Counted from the stretch's first letter, positions 7,250-17,552 are shown. The stretch: 39,992 bases of DNA from Plesiocystis pacifica SIR-1 (GCF_000170895.1 NZ_ABCS01000087.1:1-39992); one strand, 5' to 3'. Made by a program: numbers and translations. The notes: generated by a model from the letters alone, not told the origin.

Positions 7250-10200
7250 ATGCAGCTCGTAGACGTCTCCGTTCGCCGACCCGTGTTCGCGGCCATGTTG
7301 ATCATGGCCCTCGTCGTGTTTGGCTTCTTCTCCTACCCGCGCCTGGGCGTCGACCTCTACCCCTCGGTCGACTTCCCGGTCGTCACGGCCACGGTCATCT
7401 ACCCCGGCGCCGACCCCATGACCATGGAGTCCAAGGTCGCCGAGCCGATCGAGGAGGCCATCCAGGGCATCGCCGGCATCAAGCGCATGACCTCGCGCAA
7501 CCTCGAGGGCGTGACCATGGTCGTCGTCGAGTTCGAGCTCGAGGTCCAGTCGGACCGCGCCCTCGACCAGGTCCGCGAGAAGGTCGCGGCCATCGAGGGC
7601 CAGCTGCCGCCGGGCATCGACCCGCCGATCATCCAGCGCTTCGACACCGGCTCGGCGCCGATCGCCTCCGTGGCCCTGGCCTCCCAGCTGCCGGCCTCGG
7701 AGCTGACCCGCGTGGCCGACAAGATCGTCAAGCAGGAGCTCCAGCAGATCCAGGGCGTCGGCCAGATCGAGCTGATCGGCGGCCGCGAGCGGCAGATCCG
7801 CATCGAGGTCGAGCCCAGCAAACTTGTCGGCTACGGCCTCGCCGTCGGCGACGTCGTCCAGACCCTCCAGGCCCAGAGCATGGACCTGCCCGCCGGCCAC
7901 GTGCTCGACGGCGCCCGCGAGTTCACCGTAACCACCCGCGGCGAGGTCCGCTCCGTCGAGGAGATCGCCGACCTGACCATCACCGGCCTCGGCGGCGCGG
8001 CGATCCGCATCTCCGACGTCGCGACCGTCGTCGACGACATGGAGGAGGCCCGCTCGGCCTCCTCGCTCAACGGCGAGTCGGCCATCGCCCTGGTCGTGCG
8101 CAAGAAGTCCGGCGCCAACACCATCGCCATCGCCGACGGCGTGTACGAGCGCCTCGAGAAGCTCGAGCCGCGCTTCGAGGAGATGGGGATCACCTACTCG
8201 GTCCCCAACGACAACTCGACCTTCGTGCGCCGCTCCATCGAGGACGTGCAGCTCGACCTGATCATCGGCTCGGCCCTGACCGTGCTGATCATCTTCGTGT
8301 TCCTGCACGACTTCCGCGCGACCTTCATCTCCGCGCTGGCCATCCCGACCTCGGTGATCGGCACCTTCGCGTTCATGGAGGCGATGGGCTTCACGCTCAA
8401 CAACATCACCATGCTCGCGCTCTCGCTGTCGATCGGCATCCTCGTCGACGACGCGATCGTGGTCATCGAGAACATCTATCGCCACCTCGAGATGGGCAAG
8501 CCGCGGATGCAGGCGGCCCGCGAGGCGACCAACGAGATCGCCTTCGCGGTCATCGCCACGACCTTGTCGATCGTCGCGGTGTTCGTCCCGGTGGCCTACA
8601 TGTCCGGCCTCATCGGGCGCTTTTTCTACGAGTTTGGTCTGACGGTCTCGGCCGCCGTGCTGATCTCGATGTTCGTCAGCTTCACGCTCACCCCGATGCT
8701 CTCGGGCCGCATGATGAAGGCGACCCACGAGACCAAGCCCGAGGACAAGTTCATCCTCGCGCGCGCCTTCGACAAGGCCTTCGGGGCCTTCGAGGACGGC
8801 TACACCTGGCTGGTCCGCAAGGCCCTGCGCTTCCCGTGGCTGACCATCGCCGCCGCGGTCGTGACCCTGGTGCTCTCGGTCGTGGTCGTCAGCCAGGTCC
8901 CCGGCGAGTTCATCCCGCCCGAGGATCGCTCGGAGTTCGCGATCACCGTCGAGATGCCCACCGGCACCTCGCTCGAGGCCACCGAGGCCGTCGCCGACAC
9001 GATCTCCAACGACATCCGCGAGAACCTCCCGGGCGTCCGCGACACCTTCACGACCATCGGCAGCGGCACCTCGCCGGTCAGCCGCGCCAAGATCAACGTC
9101 GCCCTGGTCGGGCCCCACTCGCGCAGCTACGCCCAGCTCGAGGGCATGGCCTGGGTGCGCGAGCGCGTGTCCGACCTCTCCGAGCAAGACATCAACGTCA
9201 AGGTCGAGATGATCGACCCCTTCGGCGGCGACGGCTTCCGCCAGCAGCAGATCCAGTTCTCGATCCGCGGCAACGACATGGACGGCATGGTCGCGGCCGC
9301 CGAGGCCCTCGCGGACCACATCCGCGAGATCGAGGGCTTCGTCGACGTCGACACCACCTACACCGGCGGCAAGCCGGAGCTGGCCATCGAGATCGACCGC
9401 GAGCGCGCCGCCGACCTCGGCGTGCCCGTGGCCGCCGTGGCCTCGACCCTGCGCACGCTGATGGCCGCCGACGCCATCGGCACCCTCAAGGACGACGGCG
9501 AGGTCTACGACATCGTGGTCCAGATGCCGGCCGAGCGCCGCGCGGCCCTGCGCAACCTCGACGGCATCACCCTGCGCTCGACCACCGGGGCGCTCGTCGA
9601 CCTGTCCAACGTCGTGACCATCACGGAGACGACCGGGCCCAGCGAGATCGAGCGCCAGTCCCGGCAGCGGCAGATCATCGTGCTCGCCGACCTCGACGGC
9701 CTGCCCCTGGGCGAGGCCACCCAGATCATCGAGGCCAAGGCCGCCGAGGTGGTCCCGGCCGAGTACGACACCGCCTGGCTCGGCAACGCCGAGATGATGG
9801 AGGAGTCGTTCACGGCGATGATGGCCGTGCTCGGCCTCGCCGCCATCCTCGTCTACATGATCCTCGCGGCGCAGTTCAACAGCCTGACCCAGCCCCTGGT
9901 GATCATGGTGTCCCTGCCCCTGTCGGTCATCGGTGCCTTCGGCGGCATCTGGATCTCGGGCATGACCCTCAACATCTTCAGCTTCATCGGCATCATCATG
10001 TTGATGGGGCTGGTGACCAAGGCGGCGATCCTGCTCGTCGACTTCGCCAACTCCGAGCGCGAAGCGGGGGCCAGCCTCGAGGAGGCCCTGGCGTCCGCGG
10101 GCCGGGTCCGCCTGCGCCCGATCTTCATGACCGCGGCGGCGACCATCTTCGGCATGCTGCCCATCGCCCTGGCCATCTCCGAGGGCGGCGAGACCCGGGC

Positions 10201-10387
10201 GCCCATGGCCGTGTGCGTCATCGGCGGGATGGTCACCTCGACCCTCCTGACCCTCGTGGTCATCCCGGCGGTCTACCTGATCTCCGAGCGCATCCTCGCC
10301 CGGCTCAGCGGCGTGTGGGTCCAGTTTGGCGGCGACCCCAACGAGCACGAGGCCGCCCCCGCAACCAACGAGTCCGCCCCCGAGTGA
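7250..10387 (+). CDS. RND multidrug efflux transporter, AcrB/HAE1 family
   Basis: A 1045-residue inner-membrane proton-driven pump of normal family length. It opens with the family start VSVRRPVFAAMLIMAL (first membrane helix). The first transmembrane bundle includes LTVLIIFVFLHDFRAT and GILVDDAIVVIENI, with the proton-relay pair Asp400-Asp401. The matching lysine, Lys924, lies in LVTKAAILLVDFANSE. Two large periplasmic porter regions lie between the helices. It closely follows its adaptor and precedes a TolC-type channel, so the three form a complete tripartite system. The substrate cannot be read from sequence. The start is supported by a purine-rich GAGG a few bases upstream. Confidence 0.95.
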   Translation: MQLVDVSVRRPVFAAMLIMALVVFGFFSYPRLGVDLYPSVDFPVVTATVIYPGADPMTMESKVAEPIEEAIQGIAGIKRMTSRNLEGVTMVVVEFELEVQSDRALDQVREKVAAIEGQLPPGIDPPIIQRFDTGSAPIASVALASQLPASELTRVADKIVKQELQQIQGVGQIELIGGRERQIRIEVEPSKLVGYGLAVGDVVQTLQAQSMDLPAGHVLDGAREFTVTTRGEVRSVEEIADLTITGLGGAAIRISDVATVVDDMEEARSASSLNGESAIALVVRKKSGANTIAIADGVYERLEKLEPRFEEMGITYSVPNDNSTFVRRSIEDVQLDLIIGSALTVLIIFVFLHDFRATFISALAIPTSVIGTFAFMEAMGFTLNNITMLALSLSIGILVDDAIVVIENIYRHLEMGKPRMQAAREATNEIAFAVIATTLSIVAVFVPVAYMSGLIGRFFYEFGLTVSAAVLISMFVSFTLTPMLSGRMMKATHETKPEDKFILARAFDKAFGAFEDGYTWLVRKALRFPWLTIAAAVVTLVLSVVVVSQVPGEFIPPEDRSEFAITVEMPTGTSLEATEAVADTISNDIRENLPGVRDTFTTIGSGTSPVSRAKINVALVGPHSRSYAQLEGMAWVRERVSDLSEQDINVKVEMIDPFGGDGFRQQQIQFSIRGNDMDGMVAAAEALADHIREIEGFVDVDTTYTGGKPELAIEIDRERAADLGVPVAAVASTLRTLMAADAIGTLKDDGEVYDIVVQMPAERRAALRNLDGITLRSTTGALVDLSNVVTITETTGPSEIERQSRQRQIIVLADLDGLPLGEATQIIEAKAAEVVPAEYDTAWLGNAEMMEESFTAMMAVLGLAAILVYMILAAQFNSLTQPLVIMVSLPLSVIGAFGGIWISGMTLNIFSFIGIIMLMGLVTKAAILLVDFANSEREAGASLEEALASAGRVRLRPIFMTAAATIFGMLPIALAISEGGETRAPMAVCVIGGMVTSTLLTLVVIPAVYLISERILARLSGVWVQFGGDPNEHEAAPATNESAPE

Positions 10388-10485
10388 AAGCCCTGATCTC
10401 CCCCCGCGAGCCGGCCGCGCGAGCGCTGCCGGAAGGTCTCGCGCACCCCCCGGGCTGTGCCCGGGTCCCATTGGAGCCCCATCGC

Positions 10486-12168
10486 ATGCGTACCCGCGCC
10501 CCACTGTTCCCGCTCTCGAGCGTCACCCTCACCGCGCTGCTCGTGTTTGCAGCGAGCCCCGGCGTCGCCCAGGCCGGGCCCCTGGCCAAGGTCGCGGCCG
10601 CGCCCGCCCCCGAGGATCCGCCCGCGCCCAAGGTCCAGGACCCGCCCAGCCAGGGCCAGGGCCAGGCCGCCGCGGACGGCGGCATCGAGGGCGTCGAGGG
10701 CCCCGTCGAGGTCCCCGAGTTCGAGAACCCGATCGTCGCCGCCCTCCAGCCCGTGCCGGGCGGGCTGACCTCCGAGGAGGTCGCGCGCCGGGCCGTCGAG
10801 GGCTCGCCCATGGTCGCCGCCAAGCAGGCCGAGCTCGCCGCCGCCGAGGCCCAGCTCGACCAGACCATCATCCAGTTCCTGCCCCGCCTCGAGGGCAAGT
10901 TCACCTACACCCGCCTGTCCCAGGCGACCCTCGACTTCGGCTTTGACAGCGGCGACGACGGAGGCTTCATCGTCGGCGCCCTCAACGAGGGCCCGCTGAC
11001 CTTCGGCCCCTGCGAGCCCGGCAGCATCTTCCAGTGCGTGCTCGACAGCCAGGGCGTGCCCGTGGGCGCCGTGCCCCTCGAGTTCGACCTGCCCGAGGTG
11101 CCCCAGCCGCCGCTCAACAGCTACTCGCTCCAGGCCATCTTGGGCGTGCCGATCTCCGACTACATCGCGCGCCTGCCCACGGCCAAGAAGGCGGGCGAGG
11201 CCCAGATCCGCGCCGCCGAGCTGGCCAGGCAAGGCGAGCAGCTCAACGCCGAGCGCGACGCTCGGATCGCCTACTACGACTGGGTCCGCGCCACCGCCAA
11301 CAAGGTCGCGCTGCAAGAGTCGCTGACCCGGACCGAGGCGCGCCTCGAGGACGCCAAGTCGGCCTTCGACGCGGGCATCGTGTCCAACGCCGACGTCATG
11401 CGCCTCGACGCCGCCGTCGCGACCTTGACCGCCGCGTCGATCCGCGCCGAGAGCTTCGAGACCCTCGCCGCCGAGTACCTCGCGACCTTGATGGCCGAGG
11501 AGGGCTTCCCCAGCTACCAGATCGGCGAGGACCTGTTCGCGCCCCAGGCCGACCTGCCCGAGGCCTCGGAGCTCGAGACCATGGTCGCCGAGGCCGAGCG
11601 CGAGCGCGTCGAGATGAAGGCCTTCGACACGAGCACCGAGGCCCTCGAGCTCGGGATCAAGACCACCCGCGCCGGCTACTACCCGCGCGTCGACGGCTTC
11701 GCCGAGGCCACCTACGCCAACCCCAACCAGCGCTTCTTCCCGGCCGACCAGGTCTGGAACGGGAGCTGGTCCGTGGGCGTGACCCTCAGCTGGGTGCTCA
11801 CCGACGCGCTCATGACCAAGGCGAAGGTCCGCGAGTACGACGCGAACCTGCGCAGCCTCGAGGCCCAGCGCGAGGCCCTGCGCCGCGGGCTCGTGCTCGA
11901 GGTCGCCTCGATCCACGCCGACCGCCAGAGCACCCTCGCCGAGCTCGAGTACATCCAGCGCGCCGAGCAGTCCGCCGAGGAGGGCTACCGCGTCGCCGTC
12001 GACCTCTACCAGGTCGGCGACGCGACCACGACGGACATCCTCGACGCCGAGTACGGCCGCGTCGAGGCCAGCTTGCGCAGCATCAACGCGCAGATCGACC
12101 TGCGCATCGCCAACGTCAAGCTCGAGTACGCCCTGGGCCGGGTCAAACCGGTCAGCGCGGCCGAGTAG
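10486..12168 (+). CDS. TolC-like outer-membrane efflux protein
   Basis: A 560-residue outer-membrane factor. The signal peptide ends near residue 33 (GVAQA). A proline/alanine-rich stretch follows, then two copies of the OEP pattern: EEVARRAVEGSPMVAAKQAELAAAEA with IIQFLPRLEGKFTYTRLS, and later LGIKTTRAGYYPRVDGFAEATY with SWSVGVTLSWVL. Long helices and the motif YRVAVDLYQVGDATTTDILDAE are typical. It is longer than E. coli TolC because of an insertion (about residues 150-210) containing CEPGSIFQCV. It is the last gene of the efflux operon, 98 nt after the pump, and converges with the lipoprotein gene ending at 12249. Confidence 0.93.
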   Translation: MRTRAPLFPLSSVTLTALLVFAASPGVAQAGPLAKVAAAPAPEDPPAPKVQDPPSQGQGQAAADGGIEGVEGPVEVPEFENPIVAALQPVPGGLTSEEVARRAVEGSPMVAAKQAELAAAEAQLDQTIIQFLPRLEGKFTYTRLSQATLDFGFDSGDDGGFIVGALNEGPLTFGPCEPGSIFQCVLDSQGVPVGAVPLEFDLPEVPQPPLNSYSLQAILGVPISDYIARLPTAKKAGEAQIRAAELARQGEQLNAERDARIAYYDWVRATANKVALQESLTRTEARLEDAKSAFDAGIVSNADVMRLDAAVATLTAASIRAESFETLAAEYLATLMAEEGFPSYQIGEDLFAPQADLPEASELETMVAEAERERVEMKAFDTSTEALELGIKTTRAGYYPRVDGFAEATYANPNQRFFPADQVWNGSWSVGVTLSWVLTDALMTKAKVREYDANLRSLEAQREALRRGLVLEVASIHADRQSTLAELEYIQRAEQSAEEGYRVAVDLYQVGDATTTDILDAEYGRVEASLRSINAQIDLRIANVKLEYALGRVKPVSAAE

Positions 12169-12248
12169 CGGGCGGTGCATCGCGCGGAGGCGCCGCTCGT
12201 CCGCGGGTGAGCTCAACGGCCTCGCCGAAGGCTACCCCATCGTCACCG

Positions 12249-13976
12249 TCACAGGGCCAGCCCGGCCGTGTAGGCGTAGCCGTCGGTGCCGAAGGTGCGC
12301 CAGCCGAAGCCGACCGCGAAGAAGGGATCGTCGCCGGCGATCACGTGGGGCCCAGGCTCGAGCTCGAAGATCCGCTGGGTCCACCCGTCTACGATGGCCT
12401 CGGAGATTAGCGGGCTCACCGGCGCGCCGTCGACGGTGAAGCTGGTCGCCGTCTGGGTCACGACCACGACCCGGTGGGTCTCCCAGCCGCTGCCCATCGG
12501 GGCGTAGAGCATGTAGCTCTCGAGCATCTGCTCGGTCCCGGGGATCACCGCCAGGCTGCCCAGGTCGAGGTCGCTGCCACCGAACAGGGCCGCCAGCGCG
12601 AAGGGCTTGGCCGCGCTGACCCGAAAGCCCACGCCGACCCCCCAGTCGACGTAGCCCCCGGCCTCGCTCAGGAGCACCGGCGAGGGCGGGAAGTCGTCGT
12701 TTTGGTCGAAGCTGATGTCGATGAAGGTCGAGTCCTCCGACGCGACCGTCCGCCACCGGCGGTCGGGCGGTTCGTTCTGGATCTGAAGGTCGAAGTAGGG
12801 GCCGACGTACTCGGTGGACCACTGGCTCAGGGGCAGGAGCTGCTCGGCGGCGTGGCCGTGGACGTGAGAGCCCAAGAACTGCTTGCCGCCGAACACCCCC
12901 ACGGGCTTGTCGGACACGATGTGGTGGCCGGCGGCCGTCGCCGTGGCGCCGCCGTCGCTGAACAGCCCGAGGGTGTCCCCCGCCTGCAGCTCGACCTCGA
13001 CGACGTCGCCCTGGCCCGTGCCCACGGGGATCCCGGGCCCGGCGGCGATGGCCCTGCGCGCCTCGACGGTGACCGTCGTCGCGTCCGCGAGGGCGACGAC
13101 CACCGCGTAGCCAGCCGAGTCGGCGGCGATCACGCCCCGGCCCGCGTCCACGCTCCTGTACTCCTGGCCCCACGCGCTCGTGGGCAGCAGGTGGGTCATG
13201 GCCACGTCCGCCCGGTTGAACTCGTAGGCGTGGATCGGCCCGGTGGAGCGGATCCGGTAGCCGTCGCCGTCGACGCCCGGGAACGCGATGTAGCTGCTGT
13301 TCTCGGTGGTCTCGAGCTCGACCGAGCCCTGCGGGGGCACGGACACGACCTCGTCGACGATCACCCACTCGTCGATGAGCTTGCGCTCGACGGTGACCTC
13401 GACGGCGTCGGTCTCGCTGACGTTCACGAACGCGAACACCGACTGCTGGTTGAGCTCGAGCTGGGTGGAGTCCGCGGACAGGCGCACGCCGTAGAACTCG
13501 CAGCCGGCGAAGGTGCCCGTGGGGCAGTCCTGGTCGAAGCCCTCGCCGGTGTCGCCGGTGGTCTCGGACTCGCCCTCCGAGTCGTCCGTGCTCGTCGAGC
13601 CCTCCTCGGTGCTCTCCTCGCTGCTCGTGCTCTCCTCGCTGCTCTCCTCGGTGGTGCTCTCCTCGCTGCTCGTGCTCTCCTCGCTGGTCTCCCCGCTGGT
13701 CTCCCCGCTCGTGCTCTCGTCCTCCGGGGACGCGCAGATGTCGTCCTCGCAGCTGAGGCCCCCGAGGCAGTCGCCCTCGAAGCAGGGGCAGCCCAGGGTG
13801 CCCACCTGGCAGTCGCCCTCGGAGTCCGCGGCCGCCCCGTTCTCGTCGTCGCCCTCCTCGGCGGGCGTCGGGCAGCCCAGGCCCAGGCTCGCGGCCAGGC
13901 CCAGGCTCGCGGCCAGGCCTCCCCTGCGCAGGCGCTGCGCCGACTCGGGGGATGAAATCGCTCGTCGCGTCGTCAT
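12249..13976 (-). CDS. IgGFc-binding-domain lipoprotein with six-Cys N-terminal module
   Basis: A 575-residue secreted protein. The signal peptide has a small internal duplication (AASLGLAASLGLGC), and the final Cys is the probable lipid site. A module C-x6-C-x-C-x4-C-x5-C-x4-C (CQVGTLGCPC to DDIC) follows, then an S/T/E-rich linker of about 60 residues (13545-13735). The remaining 400 residues match the IgGFc-binding N-terminal domain family: SSYIAFPGVDGDGYRIRSTG, PIHAYEFNRADVAMTHLLP, VSDKPVGVFGGKQF. In bacteria this domain is predicted extracellular with unknown ligand. It lies 11 nt after its paralogue at 13988-15697 and is probably co-transcribed with it. Confidence 0.85.
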   Translation of the reverse strand: MTTRRAISSPESAQRLRRGGLAASLGLAASLGLGCPTPAEEGDDENGAAADSEGDCQVGTLGCPCFEGDCLGGLSCEDDICASPEDESTSGETSGETSEESTSSEESTTEESSEESTSSEESTEEGSTSTDDSEGESETTGDTGEGFDQDCPTGTFAGCEFYGVRLSADSTQLELNQQSVFAFVNVSETDAVEVTVERKLIDEWVIVDEVVSVPPQGSVELETTENSSYIAFPGVDGDGYRIRSTGPIHAYEFNRADVAMTHLLPTSAWGQEYRSVDAGRGVIAADSAGYAVVVALADATTVTVEARRAIAAGPGIPVGTGQGDVVEVELQAGDTLGLFSDGGATATAAGHHIVSDKPVGVFGGKQFLGSHVHGHAAEQLLPLSQWSTEYVGPYFDLQIQNEPPDRRWRTVASEDSTFIDISFDQNDDFPPSPVLLSEAGGYVDWGVGVGFRVSAAKPFALAALFGGSDLDLGSLAVIPGTEQMLESYMLYAPMGSGWETHRVVVVTQTATSFTVDGAPVSPLISEAIVDGWTQRIFELEPGPHVIAGDDPFFAVGFGWRTFGTDGYAYTAGLAL

Positions 13977-13987
13977 GGTCAGTTCCT

Positions 13988-15697
13988 TCAGTCGATCTGG
14001 TAGGCGCTGCCGAACAGCGCGCTGTGCCCGGCGTCGACGGTGACCCAAGCGTTGGAGATGAACGGCCCGTCGTGGGTCAGCGCGAAGGCCCCCCAGCTGG
14101 GCACGCTCGTGTCGAAGGTCCAGCCCTGGGCCTCGTAGGTCGAGAACACATCCAGGGCGCCGCCGTTGATGGCCACCGCCACCTCCCCGCTGGGGCGGCC
14201 CCGGGTCATCCACACGTTGTAGACGTCCGGGCCCGAGTGGGCGAAGTGGCCGCCCCGGTCGGCCAGGTGCGCGACGGGAGGCACGGAGGTCATCGACGGC
14301 GCCTGGCCGCCGTCGAGGAACTGCATCACGCCCACGGGCGCGTCGGACACGATGCGGAAGGCCTCGGTCCAGCTCGGGTCGCCCACGCGCGCCGAGTCCC
14401 CCTCGGCGGCGAGCACGATCGGCGGCGCGGACACACCCTCGAAGCTGACCGTGGTGTTGGGCTCGGAGGCGACGATCAGCCAGGTGTTGTAGTCGAGGTT
14501 GGAGTAGATGCCGTCGACGGGGACGGCCATGTGCTCGGTGCCCCAGGCGTCCGTGGGCAGGAGCTGGTCGTACATGCCGTCGCCCTGGTCCCCGTCCACG
14601 GGGTAGCGCCCGTCGGCGGCGTAGCTGAACACGGCGATGGGCTTGGAGCTGACGATCTCCGTCTCCGCGAAGGAGGTCGTGAAGTCCTCCGGCCGCAGGC
14701 GGAGCGTATCCGCGGGCCCCAGGGTCGTCTCGTAGGCGCCGAAGGCCGCCACCGCGGTGGTGCCCTGGACGCTGTGGAAGGCCTCCATGTCCGCGGGCGC
14801 GACCATCGACAGCTCGGTGTCGGGCTCGAGGCTGAGGATGATCAGCTGGGGCGCGGACCGGAAGTGGCCCGTCCCGATCGAGCCCAGGCCGAAGTAGCGC
14901 GTGCCCCAGGCCGCGCTCGCGTGCAGCAAGGTCCCGCTCATGCCCACGCTGGCGTCCTTGTAAAACTCGTTGTTGCGCAGGCCCAGGGACTCGAGCACGG
15001 CCACCGGGGCGTCGGAGCTGACCCGCAGCGCCCGGAACGGAGAGATGCTGACGAGCAGGGCGTCGCTGTCGTAGGGCTCGAGCACGAAGGGCGCCGCCAG
15101 GGGCTCCCAGGCCCCGTCGACGTAGCCCTCGACGTAGGCCGTGGCGACGGCGTCGGGGGTGGGGTTGACCACGGCGATCTCGCACTGGTCGCTGGAGTTG
15201 CCCATGCCGAGGATGGGCATGACGTACTCGCAGCCGATCGACGCCCGGCTGGCCGCCGCCACCTCGCACGGGGTCAGGGGCTCGCCGGTGTCCTCGGAGT
15301 CCGACGAGTCCTCGGAGCCCTCCGACTCCGCGCCCGACGAAGACTCTTCGTCTGTCGAGTCCGCCGAGTCCGTCGAGTCCGTCGAGTCCGAGCTGTCTTC
15401 AGAGCTCGTCTCGTCCTCGGAGCCCTCTGCGTCGGTGCTCGAGCCCTCCTCGTCGGGCGGCGGGACGCACACGCCAGCGTCGCAGATCAGCTCCCCAAAA
15501 CACCACGACTCGACGCACTCGCAGCCCTGCGTCCCGGGGGTGCAGCTGCCCTCGTCGTTGGTCTCCGTCGCCGCGTCCGCGGCCTCGGCTCCCCCGCCGT
15601 CGTCCGTGCACGCGAGCGCCCCCAAGGACAGCGCGAGCGCGCCTCTAAGCAAGGTCTGCGCGGGCGATTTCAACCGTAGCGATTTGAGGGTCAGCAC
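13988..15697 (-). CDS. IgGFc-binding-domain-like lipoprotein, paralogue of the downstream gene
   Basis: A 569-residue probable lipoprotein (ALSLGALAC at the end of the signal peptide). The same six-Cys module appears (CTPGTQGCEC to AGVC), then an acidic S/D/E/T linker (roughly 15290-15450). The C-terminal 420 residues resemble the IgGFc-binding family: ALRVSSDAPVAVLESLG, IVSSKPIAVFSYAADGRY, DQLLPTDAWGTEHMAVP, FRIVSDAPVGVMQFLDGG. Similarity to the neighbour is clear in motifs but low overall, so the pair is an old duplication. It is first in its transcription unit and diverges from the gene at 15821 across 123 bp. Confidence 0.82.
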   Translation of the reverse strand: MLTLKSLRLKSPAQTLLRGALALSLGALACTDDGGGAEAADAATETNDEGSCTPGTQGCECVESWCFGELICDAGVCVPPPDEEGSSTDAEGSEDETSSEDSSDSTDSTDSADSTDEESSSGAESEGSEDSSDSEDTGEPLTPCEVAAASRASIGCEYVMPILGMGNSSDQCEIAVVNPTPDAVATAYVEGYVDGAWEPLAAPFVLEPYDSDALLVSISPFRALRVSSDAPVAVLESLGLRNNEFYKDASVGMSGTLLHASAAWGTRYFGLGSIGTGHFRSAPQLIILSLEPDTELSMVAPADMEAFHSVQGTTAVAAFGAYETTLGPADTLRLRPEDFTTSFAETEIVSSKPIAVFSYAADGRYPVDGDQGDGMYDQLLPTDAWGTEHMAVPVDGIYSNLDYNTWLIVASEPNTTVSFEGVSAPPIVLAAEGDSARVGDPSWTEAFRIVSDAPVGVMQFLDGGQAPSMTSVPPVAHLADRGGHFAHSGPDVYNVWMTRGRPSGEVAVAINGGALDVFSTYEAQGWTFDTSVPSWGAFALTHDGPFISNAWVTVDAGHSALFGSAYQID

Positions 15698-15820
15698 TCC
15701 CGAATGATGCGCACTCTCGGGGCTGAATTCAATCGTCCGATCGCCGCCGGTGATTCAGGAGTCCGCGCCTGCCAACCTCGACCCCATGCGCCTCGCCGCG
15801 AGACGTGCTACGCGTGTCCC

Positions 15821-17530
15821 ATGTTTAGACGAAGGACGTGGGCCATGGCGCTCGCGCTCGCGCCGTGGTTGGTCGCTTGCCCCGGCGAACAGCCCGAAGC
15901 TGTCGACCAGGGCTCGGACGAGAGCGGCTCGGAGTGCGTGGAAGGCTCGCTGGGCTGCCCCTGCTACGAGGGCTTTTGCGTGGGCGACTACGTGTGCGAG
16001 GCGGACGTGTGCGTCGAGGGCGAGAGCGCCACCGACGAGACCGCGACCGACGAGGGCGAGTCGACAACCACCTCCTCGGGCGACGAAGGCGAGACCTCCT
16101 CCGACGAGGGCGAGACCTCCTCCTCGTCCTCCGACGAGGGCGAGACCTCCCCCTCCGACGATGAGGGCGAGACCTCCTCCTCGTCCTCCGACGAGGGCGA
16201 GTCGTCCTCCGCCACCGGCGACTCGTGCGGTGACGGGGTGGTCGACCCCGGCGAAGAGTGCGACGACGGCAACGTCAACGACAACGACGCCTGCCTCAAC
16301 AGCTGCGTCGAGGCCAGCTGCGGCGACGGCGTGCTCTACCCCAGCGAGGAGGAGTGCGACGACGGCAACGCCGTCAACGAAGACGCCTGCACCAGCGCCT
16401 GCGCCCTGGCCGCGTGCGGCGACGGCTACGTCCAGCTCGACGAGGGCGAGCTGTGCGACGACGGAGACGACGACGACACCAACGCGTGCAAGAACAACTG
16501 CCGCCCCCCCGGCCACCTGCTGTGGACGGCCACCGACGACGCCCCCTACCAGTCCTTCCATGCCGCCGGGGGCCTCGATCGCCTAGACGACGAGATCCTC
16601 CTCTACTCCTGGGGCCGGCTGCGCGTCTACGACCTCGACGGCGCCGAGCTCGAACTCCGTCACCCGCCCGAGATCACCGTCGTGAGCCTCGCGGACTCGC
16701 CCAACGACGACGTGATCCTGCTCGGCGGCTACAGCTCGGACCTCGTCAACTTCTGGCCGTGGGTGCGCGCGGCCAACGACGACGACGACGAGATCTGGGC
16801 CTTCACCGAGCAAAACAACACCACGCACTTCCACGCCATCGACTTCGTCCCCCACGTCAACAACGTCGAGCTGATCACGGTGACCCTCGGCCAGGACGAC
16901 GGGATGACCCGGATCTTCGCGCTGCGTCAGTACACCGGCTCGACCTACTGGTCCGACGTGTTCGACTGGGGTCGCGCGCCCGTGACCCTCGCCCGCCAGG
17001 GCGACGACATGCTCGCCGTCGGCCACGACGGCGCGACCACGGCCTTCCGCGCCTACGCCAGCTTCGGGGACGTGCTGTGGGAGCAGGTCGTCCCGAACCA
17101 GTTCACCGGCGAGAGCCCGACCGCCGCCGCGGCCACGGCCGGGCGCATCGTGGTCGTCGGCACGGCCGAGGTCGGGGGTCAAACCCGCCCCTACGCACGC
17201 ACCTTCACCGGCCAGGGCGCGCCCCTCGACGCCGCGCTCCTCTCCGACATCGACGAGCGACCGATCGCCGTCGCCATCGGACCCGAGCTGCAGGTGGTCG
17301 TCACGGCGGGCATCCTCACCGGACCCAACCAGAACGTCGACTGGGACACCAGCGTGCGGGGCTTCGACGCCGAGCTCGGCCCGCGCTACGGCGAGGTCAT
17401 CACCGGCCCCGGCGGCGGCAAGGACTGGATGACCAACGTGCAGGTCCACGACGACGGGATCTTCGCCGTCGAGGGCATCTACAGCACCAACTCCATCCAG
17501 CGCGGGCACGTCCGCGTGTACGAGCTCTGA
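15821..17530 (+). CDS. DUF4215-repeat lipoprotein with six-Cys module and probable propeller domain
   Basis: A 569-residue lipoprotein. The lipobox LVAC places the lipid on Cys20. Residues 39-64 form the six-Cys module (CVEGSLGCPC to ADVC). An S/E/D/G/T linker (65-135, built from repeats of SSDEGET) follows, then three DUF4215 repeats starting near residue 136 (CGDGVVDPGEECDDGN, CGDGVLYPSEEECDDGN, CGDGYVQLDEGELCDDG). The C-terminal 330 residues hold repeated strands typical of a beta-propeller (ILLYSWGRLRVYDLDG, GRIVVVGTAEV, LQVVVTAGILTG). The start at 15821 is chosen because the signal peptide begins there. It is followed after 22 nt by a paralogue. Confidence 0.85.
   Translation: MFRRRTWAMALALAPWLVACPGEQPEAVDQGSDESGSECVEGSLGCPCYEGFCVGDYVCEADVCVEGESATDETATDEGESTTTSSGDEGETSSDEGETSSSSSDEGETSPSDDEGETSSSSSDEGESSSATGDSCGDGVVDPGEECDDGNVNDNDACLNSCVEASCGDGVLYPSEEECDDGNAVNEDACTSACALAACGDGYVQLDEGELCDDGDDDDTNACKNNCRPPGHLLWTATDDAPYQSFHAAGGLDRLDDEILLYSWGRLRVYDLDGAELELRHPPEITVVSLADSPNDDVILLGGYSSDLVNFWPWVRAANDDDDEIWAFTEQNNTTHFHAIDFVPHVNNVELITVTLGQDDGMTRIFALRQYTGSTYWSDVFDWGRAPVTLARQGDDMLAVGHDGATTAFRAYASFGDVLWEQVVPNQFTGESPTAAAATAGRIVVVGTAEVGGQTRPYARTFTGQGAPLDAALLSDIDERPIAVAIGPELQVVVTAGILTGPNQNVDWDTSVRGFDAELGPRYGEVITGPGGGKDWMTNVQVHDDGIFAVEGIYSTNSIQRGHVRVYEL
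16033..16212 (+). repeat. Tandem repeat encoding the Ser/Glu/Asp linker
   Basis: Imperfect tandem copies of about 21 nt (GACGAGGGCGAGACCTCCTC) encode the SSDEGET linker of the lipoprotein at 15821. The repetition makes this segment prone to slippage, so linker length may vary between strains. Confidence 0.8.
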
Positions 17531-17552
17531 CCCCCTGGACCCCTGGACCGTC

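Noticed and set aside
10449..10467. CCCGGG-containing hairpin between the pump and channel genes as a terminator
   Set aside because: Stem is short, lacks a T tract, and lies inside an operon where termination would make little sense.
12169..12248. Terminator between the TolC-like gene and the convergent lipoprotein gene
   Set aside because: A CGCGGA/TCCGCG stem can be drawn, but it is only 6 bp with a large loop and no T-rich tail.
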